Shown piece by piece: positions 6,262 to 9,428 of a DNA stretch of 9,428 bases. A model generated the notes under the pieces. The model made no database searches and had not been told where the DNA came from. It saw nothing but the letters and a program-made list of their open reading frames with translations. The stretch lies in NCBI GenBank assembly GCA_934555855.1, contig CAKTFL010000056.1:1-9428 (forward strand). Direction: 5' to 3'. Numbering within the stretch: position 1 is the stretch's first letter; the number at the start of each line of letters is the position of its first letter. The DNA is from an uncultured Sphingomonas sp. (GTDB lineage: Bacteria; Pseudomonadota; Alphaproteobacteria; Sphingomonadales; Sphingomonadaceae). A program made the position numbers and the translations under genes.

Positions 6262-6463
6262 GCCCTCCCAAAAGCTGGGGGGACCTCGCCCCGCATGGCT
6301 ACCAGTGAGCGGCAATTCGAAGACGAGGAAGCGGCCCTCGATCGGTTCGGGAATAGTTCGGGACTCTCGGTTCCCTGTGTTCCCGTTTGGGTTCGCTTGG
6401 GTCCGTGAAAGGCGGGGGTTGCGTCAGCCGAAAACCACGGTATTCCGCGGGTCTCCCTTGTGG

Positions 6464-6539
6464 GGGCGCTTAGCTCAGCTGGTAGAGCGGCTCGTTTACA
6501 CCGAGTAGGTCGGCGGTTCGAACCCGTCAGCGCCCACCA
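6464..6539 (+). tRNA. tRNA-Val (anticodon UAC)
   Basis: The full cloverleaf is visible over 76 bases. The acceptor stem GGGCGCT pairs perfectly with AGCGCCC, the D arm is GCTC...GAGC, the anticodon stem GCTCG/CGAGT has one G-U pair, and the loop TTTACAC gives anticodon TAC, which reads GUA and, with wobble modification, other valine codons. The T arm GGCGG-TTCGAAC-CCGTC has one G-U pair. The 3' CCA is encoded at 6537-6539. It is the boundary between the phage-like left part and the core genes on the right, but its 3' end points right, away from the phage-like genes, so simple integration into the 3' end of this tRNA does not explain them. Confidence 0.97.
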
Positions 6540-6636
6540 TCGCACAAGCGGCGGCGGCTCCATGGCGTTGTCGTTCGTACGCAGCCGGCACTCCCGACCT
6601 TCCCGCGCGTTTAACCTCCAGCGAAGGAGGTCTCCT

Positions 6637-6837
6637 ATGCCTGACGACACCGACGACCGGCCCGTCCTGTACGTGCCCGACAGCCCCAACAATCTGGACG
6701 CGGTGACCGACGCCGACGACGACAAGCGCTCCGCCAAGGAGCGAGCGCGTGCGAACGATCTGGCCGAGAAGGTCGCGATCGGCGACGAGCTGTCCGGCTA
6801 TGAGAAGGTGGCAGGTCGGGGCGTGCCGGACGAATAG
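6637..6837 (+). CDS. Small acidic protein (66 aa), unknown function
   Basis: ATG 6637 follows a near-perfect ribosome binding site, AAGGAGG at 6624-6630, with a 6-base spacer, so strong translation is expected. The product starts MPDDTDDRPVLYVPDSPNNL and continues with a highly charged Asp-rich, Lys/Arg-rich helical stretch (DADDDKRSAKERARANDLAE) and a short tail (GDELSGYEKVAGRGVPDE). It has no cysteine, signal peptide or membrane segment, and is probably a small soluble, partly disordered protein. The family is not recognised. It lies 97 bases after tRNA-Val on the same strand and converges with mutS, from which it is separated by a hairpin. Confidence 0.8.
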   Translation: MPDDTDDRPVLYVPDSPNNLDAVTDADDDKRSAKERARANDLAEKVAIGDELSGYEKVAGRGVPDE

Positions 6838-6843
6838 ACGTTT

Positions 6844-6866
6844 GCGGGACGGGTCTTCCGCCCCGC
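6844..6866. terminator. Hairpin between convergent genes
   Basis: GCGGGACGG (6844-6852) pairs with CCGCCCCGC (6858-6866) around the loop GTCTT: 8 of 9 positions pair with one A-C mismatch. It sits in the 38-base gap between the small acidic gene and mutS, which converge, so it can serve both directions. Neither side is followed by a T-tract, so it may be a transcript-end-stabilising hairpin and not a classical intrinsic terminator. Confidence 0.55.
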
Positions 6867-6875
6867 AATGCGGCC

Positions 6876-9428
6876 TTATCCTTCACCGTCGCGGGCCAGC
6901 GCCTTCAGCCGGTATAGAACGTCGAGCGCATCGCGCGGTGTGAGGGCGTCGACGTCCAGCGCCTCCACTTCGGCGCGAATGGCGTCGCATTGCGCCTCTT
7001 CCGCCTGTGTGGCTGCGGCGAACAGGGGCAAATCATCCAGACCCGCGGCAAGCCCGCCCGTCTTCTGGCGCCCTGCCTCCAGCTTGCCGAGCACGGCCTT
7101 TGCACGGGCGATGGCGGCGGGCGGCATTCCGGCAAGCTTGGCGACCGCGATGCCGTAGCTGCGATCTGCCGGGCCGTCCGCAAGCTCGTGAAGCAGCACC
7201 AACTCCCCCTTCCATTCGCGGGCGCGGACATGGTGGAGCGAGAGTGCGTCGCACCGCTCAGCCAACCGGGTCAGCTCGTGATAATGGGTCGCGAACAGGC
7301 AGCGGCAGCGGTTCACCTCATGAATCGCTTCCACGACCGCCCAGGCGATGGCGAGCCCGTCATAGGTGGACGTGCCGCGCCCGACCTCATCGAGGATCAC
7401 GAAACTCTGCGGGGTCGCCTGCGCCAGGATGGCGGCGGTTTCGACCATCTCGACCATGAAGGTGGAGCGACCCCGCGCAAGATTGTCGGACGCGCCGACG
7501 CGGCTGAACAGGCGGTCCACGAGCCCCAGCGTCGCGTTCGCGGCAGGAACATGGCTGCCGGCCTGCGCGAGGACGGCGATCAGCGCGTTCTGGCGGAGGA
7601 AGGTGGACTTGCCTCCCATGTTGGGGCCGGTCACCAGCCACAGTCGCTCGCCCGGCGACAGGCGGCAGTCGTTAGCCACGAAGCGTTCGCCCGCCCGCGC
7701 TACCGCCGCTTCCACCACGGGGTGACGACCGCCCTCCACCTCGAAACAGGGTTGGTCGGCGAGGCGCGGGCGCGTCCAGCCGCCCTCCGCCGCCCGCTCC
7801 GCCAGGGCAGAGGCGACATCGAGCCGGGCAAGCGCGTCGGCGGTGTCGGCGATCGCTTCGCGATGGGCAAGCGCGGCGGCGGTCAATTCCTCCAGATGCG
7901 CGGCCTCGGCGGCGAGGGCGTGGGCGCCGGCCTGCGACACGCGGATCGCAACCTCGTGCAGTTCGGGCGTGTTGAAGCGGACCACGCCCGATAGCGTCTG
8001 GCGATGGGTAAAGCCCGAATCGGCCTGCATAAGCGGGTCGGCGGCGCGGGCAGGCACCTCGACATGATAGCCCAAGACGCCGTTGTGACGGATCTTGAGC
8101 GCGGAAATGCCGGTCTGCGTCTTCAGTTCCGCTTCCAGCGCGGCGATGGCCCGCCGCCCGCCCGCGCCGGTATCGCGCAGGTCGTCTAGCGCCGTGTCAT
8201 AGCCTGGGGCGATGTAGCCGCCGTCCGCGGCATCGATCGGCGGTTGCGGCACTAGCGCGCGGCGGAGCAGATCGATCAGTGCGCCATGCCCGCGCAGGCG
8301 CGGGGCGAGTTGGGCGAGGAGGGCGGGGTTTTCGCCTACCGCTTCCCTTGGGCCACCCACCCCCGTTCGCCCTGATCTTGTCGAAGGGCTGCTCCTTTCT
8401 TGCTTCTCAGGAAAAGGAGAAGGCAGGGCTTCGACAGGCTCAGCCCGAGCGGGAGAGGTGGCGAGAGACGCCAGTCGCTCCCCCAGCTGCCACGCGCCAT
8501 CTAATCCGTCGCGCAGCTGCCCCAGATCGCGCGGGCTGCCCCGTCCCGCCGCCAGCCGCCCCAGCGCGCGGCCGAGATCGGGAAGTGCCCGCAGGGTCGC
8601 GCGTAGCCGCTCCCGCGCACCCGCGTCGTCATGGAACCAGCTCACCAGGTCGAGCCGCGCCTCGATCGCACCGCGATCCATCAGCGGCGCACCGACATCG
8701 GCGGCAAGCAGGCGCGCGCCCGCGCCCGTCACCGTGCGGTCCACCGCGTCGAGCAGCGAACCCTTGCGGCCGCCGCCCTGCGCCTCGATCAACTCCAGGC
8801 TATCGCGCGTGGCCGCGTCGATCGCCATCGCCTGGGCGGCACGCGCGACGGTGGGTGGGCGAAGAAACGGCAGTGCGCCACGTGCGGCATGTTCCAGATA
8901 GGCGACGAGCCCGCCGGCGGCCGCCAGTCCCGCCCGGCCGATCTCGCCGAATCCTTCCAGCGTCGCGACCCCATAGAGCCGCTTCAGCCGTTCTTCGCCC
9001 GCGCGGCTGTCGAACTCGGCACGCGGCCTGAGCGCGGTCACTCCTTCCGCAAAGGCGGTCGCTTCCGAGGCGATGACCTCGGCCGCGCTCAACCGCGCCA
9101 GTTCGGCGCCAAGCGCGTCGGCGCCCGTATCGGTGATCCGAAACAGCCCGGTGGAAATGTCGGCCGCCGCGACCGCCACCTCGCCCCCGGCCTCGCCGAT
9201 CGCGACGCACCAATTGTCGGCGCGCGAGTCGAGCAGAGCCTCCTCGGTCAGGGTGCCCGCGGTGACGAAGCGGACGATGGCGCGGTTGACCAGCGCCTTC
9301 GATCCGCGCGCCTTTCGCGCCGCCTCCGGGCTTTCGGTCTGTTCGGCAATGGCGACACGGTGCCCCGCCTTGATGAGCCGCTGAAGATAGGCGGTGGCGG
9401 CATGGACCGGCACGCCGCACATCGGGAT
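6876..9428 (-). CDS. mutS: DNA mismatch repair ATPase MutS, N-terminus beyond right edge
   Basis: MutS recognises mismatches and small loops, then recruits MutL in an ATP-dependent manner. The frame enters at the right edge as IPMCGVPVHAATAYLQRL, inside mismatch-recognition domain I; by comparison with E. coli MutS about 60 residues, including the Phe-x-Glu mismatch wedge, lie outside the window. Numbering from Met at 9422: connector and core domains follow, then Walker A GPNMGGKST (599-607), the STFMVEMVET segment, Walker B FVILDEVGRGTSTYDG (about 672-687) and HYHELTRL. Near the C-terminus DLPLF (about 797-801) resembles the beta-clamp-binding motif of MutS proteins, followed by the usual C-terminal LTPRDALDVLYRLK. 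The protein is intact in the window but carries about 40 extra residues at about 322-364, encoded by a palindromic repeat. It is transcribed towards tRNA-Val. Confidence 0.97.
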   Translation of the reverse strand: MPMCGVPVHAATAYLQRLIKAGHRVAIAEQTESPEAARKARGSKALVNRAIVRFVTAGTLTEEALLDSRADNWCVAIGEAGGEVAVAAADISTGLFRITDTGADALGAELARLSAAEVIASEATAFAEGVTALRPRAEFDSRAGEERLKRLYGVATLEGFGEIGRAGLAAAGGLVAYLEHAARGALPFLRPPTVARAAQAMAIDAATRDSLELIEAQGGGRKGSLLDAVDRTVTGAGARLLAADVGAPLMDRGAIEARLDLVSWFHDDAGARERLRATLRALPDLGRALGRLAAGRGSPRDLGQLRDGLDGAWQLGERLASLATSPARAEPVEALPSPFPEKQERSSPSTRSGRTGVGGPREAVGENPALLAQLAPRLRGHGALIDLLRRALVPQPPIDAADGGYIAPGYDTALDDLRDTGAGGRRAIAALEAELKTQTGISALKIRHNGVLGYHVEVPARAADPLMQADSGFTHRQTLSGVVRFNTPELHEVAIRVSQAGAHALAAEAAHLEELTAAALAHREAIADTADALARLDVASALAERAAEGGWTRPRLADQPCFEVEGGRHPVVEAAVARAGERFVANDCRLSPGERLWLVTGPNMGGKSTFLRQNALIAVLAQAGSHVPAANATLGLVDRLFSRVGASDNLARGRSTFMVEMVETAAILAQATPQSFVILDEVGRGTSTYDGLAIAWAVVEAIHEVNRCRCLFATHYHELTRLAERCDALSLHHVRAREWKGELVLLHELADGPADRSYGIAVAKLAGMPPAAIARAKAVLGKLEAGRQKTGGLAAGLDDLPLFAAATQAEEAQCDAIRAEVEALDVDALTPRDALDVLYRLKALARDGEG
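8363..8452. repeat. Palindromic REP-like element inserted in frame within mutS
   Basis: Arms of 29 bases at 8363-8391 and 8424-8452 match as imperfect inverted repeats at 22 of 29 positions, sharing the cores TTGTCGAAG and CTGTCGAAG. Between them a second stem is possible: CTCCTTT (8392-8398) with AAAGGAG (8413-8419). The core is like the dispersed palindromes of sphingomonads, normally found between genes. The element is 90 bases, an exact 30 codons, and is read through in the mutS frame as PARAEPVEALPSPFPEKQER and onward, without a stop. Confidence 0.8.

Larger units (their letters stand above)
5740..6463. other. Gene-free junction region with an AT-rich block
   Basis: No frame here has convincing codon use plus a ribosome binding site. 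Bases 6081-6260 hold about 43% G+C by hand count, far below the coding sequence on both sides. The region contains a 19-bp inverted repeat, a third degenerate copy of that motif, a repeated CTTATGTCGG, the CATGATC heptamer twice (6095, 6117) and the palindrome ATGATCAT (6179-6186). It separates phage-like genes on the left from tRNA, a small gene and mutS on the right. An element end, attachment region or degraded recombinase locus fits, but no recombinase remnant was identified. Confidence 0.5.

Noticed and set aside
6295..6408. 37-codon ORF beginning MATSERQFEDEEAALDRFGN
   Set aside because: It has a protein-like acidic start but no properly spaced ribosome binding site, and its end is made of the GTTC repeats; not enough to call a gene.
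5740..6463. CRISPR array or integrase remnant
   Set aside because: The repeats are too few and irregular for CRISPR, and none of the frames shows tyrosine or serine recombinase motifs.
6186..6737. Minus-strand ORF of 183 codons and plus-strand ORF 6179-6508
   Set aside because: Both read through tRNA-Val. The peptides LTGSNRRPTRCKRAALPAEL and WGRLAQLVERLV are translations of the tRNA itself, a common false annotation.
6990..7994. Plus-strand ORF of 334 codons
   Set aside because: Antisense to the mutS ATPase region, where Walker A and B motifs are clear on the other strand.
8279..9031. Plus-strand ORF of 250 codons
   Set aside because: Antisense shadow of mutS; Arg/Pro-rich, with no domain.

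Overview
The window looks like a piece of a GC-rich alphaproteobacterial chromosome, most likely a sphingomonad. The evidence is the GC-rich coding style, a tRNA-Val(UAC) and MutS of alphaproteobacterial type, and a palindromic repeat of the kind seen in sphingomonads, built around CTGAGCCTGTCGAAG. The genus cannot be fixed from the sequence alone. No similarity search was run; family names rest on motifs read by eye.

Left part (1-3775, minus strand): two genes read leftwards, separated by 3 bases. The first encodes a 159-residue protein with a clear Sec signal peptide. The second is a very large open frame, at least 1097 codons, that runs off the left edge. It has a proline-rich linker, a G8-type domain followed by a CEMIP/TMEM2-like beta-helix region, an Ig-like domain, and the beginning of a lectin-like domain. 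This is a surface, virion or secreted carbohydrate-active or carbohydrate-binding architecture. Long plus-strand frames over this gene are antisense shadows.

Middle part (3776-5739, plus strand): a compact row of small genes diverges from the first pair. It contains a 23-codon ORF overlapping the next gene by ATGA, a D12-class (Dam-type) DNA adenine methylase, a YozE/SAM-like small protein, a 62-residue unknown and a 117-residue likely zinc ribbon. The last three are joined by TGATG overlaps. This mix is typical of a prophage or other integrated element, although no integrase, capsid or terminase gene is visible here.

Junction (5740-6463): about 720 bases without a convincing gene. It holds a block of about 180 bases at roughly 43% GC by hand count, a 19-bp perfect inverted repeat 225 bases apart with a third degenerate copy between its arms, and a repeated 10-mer. 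It may be the end or scar of the mobile region.

Right part (6464-9428): apparently core chromosome. It holds tRNA-Val(UAC) with encoded CCA, a small acidic protein gene with a very strong ribosome binding site, an intergenic hairpin, and convergent mutS (minus strand, missing about its first 60 codons beyond the right edge). mutS carries a 90-bp palindromic repeat inserted in frame, adding about 40 residues to the core/lever region of the protein.
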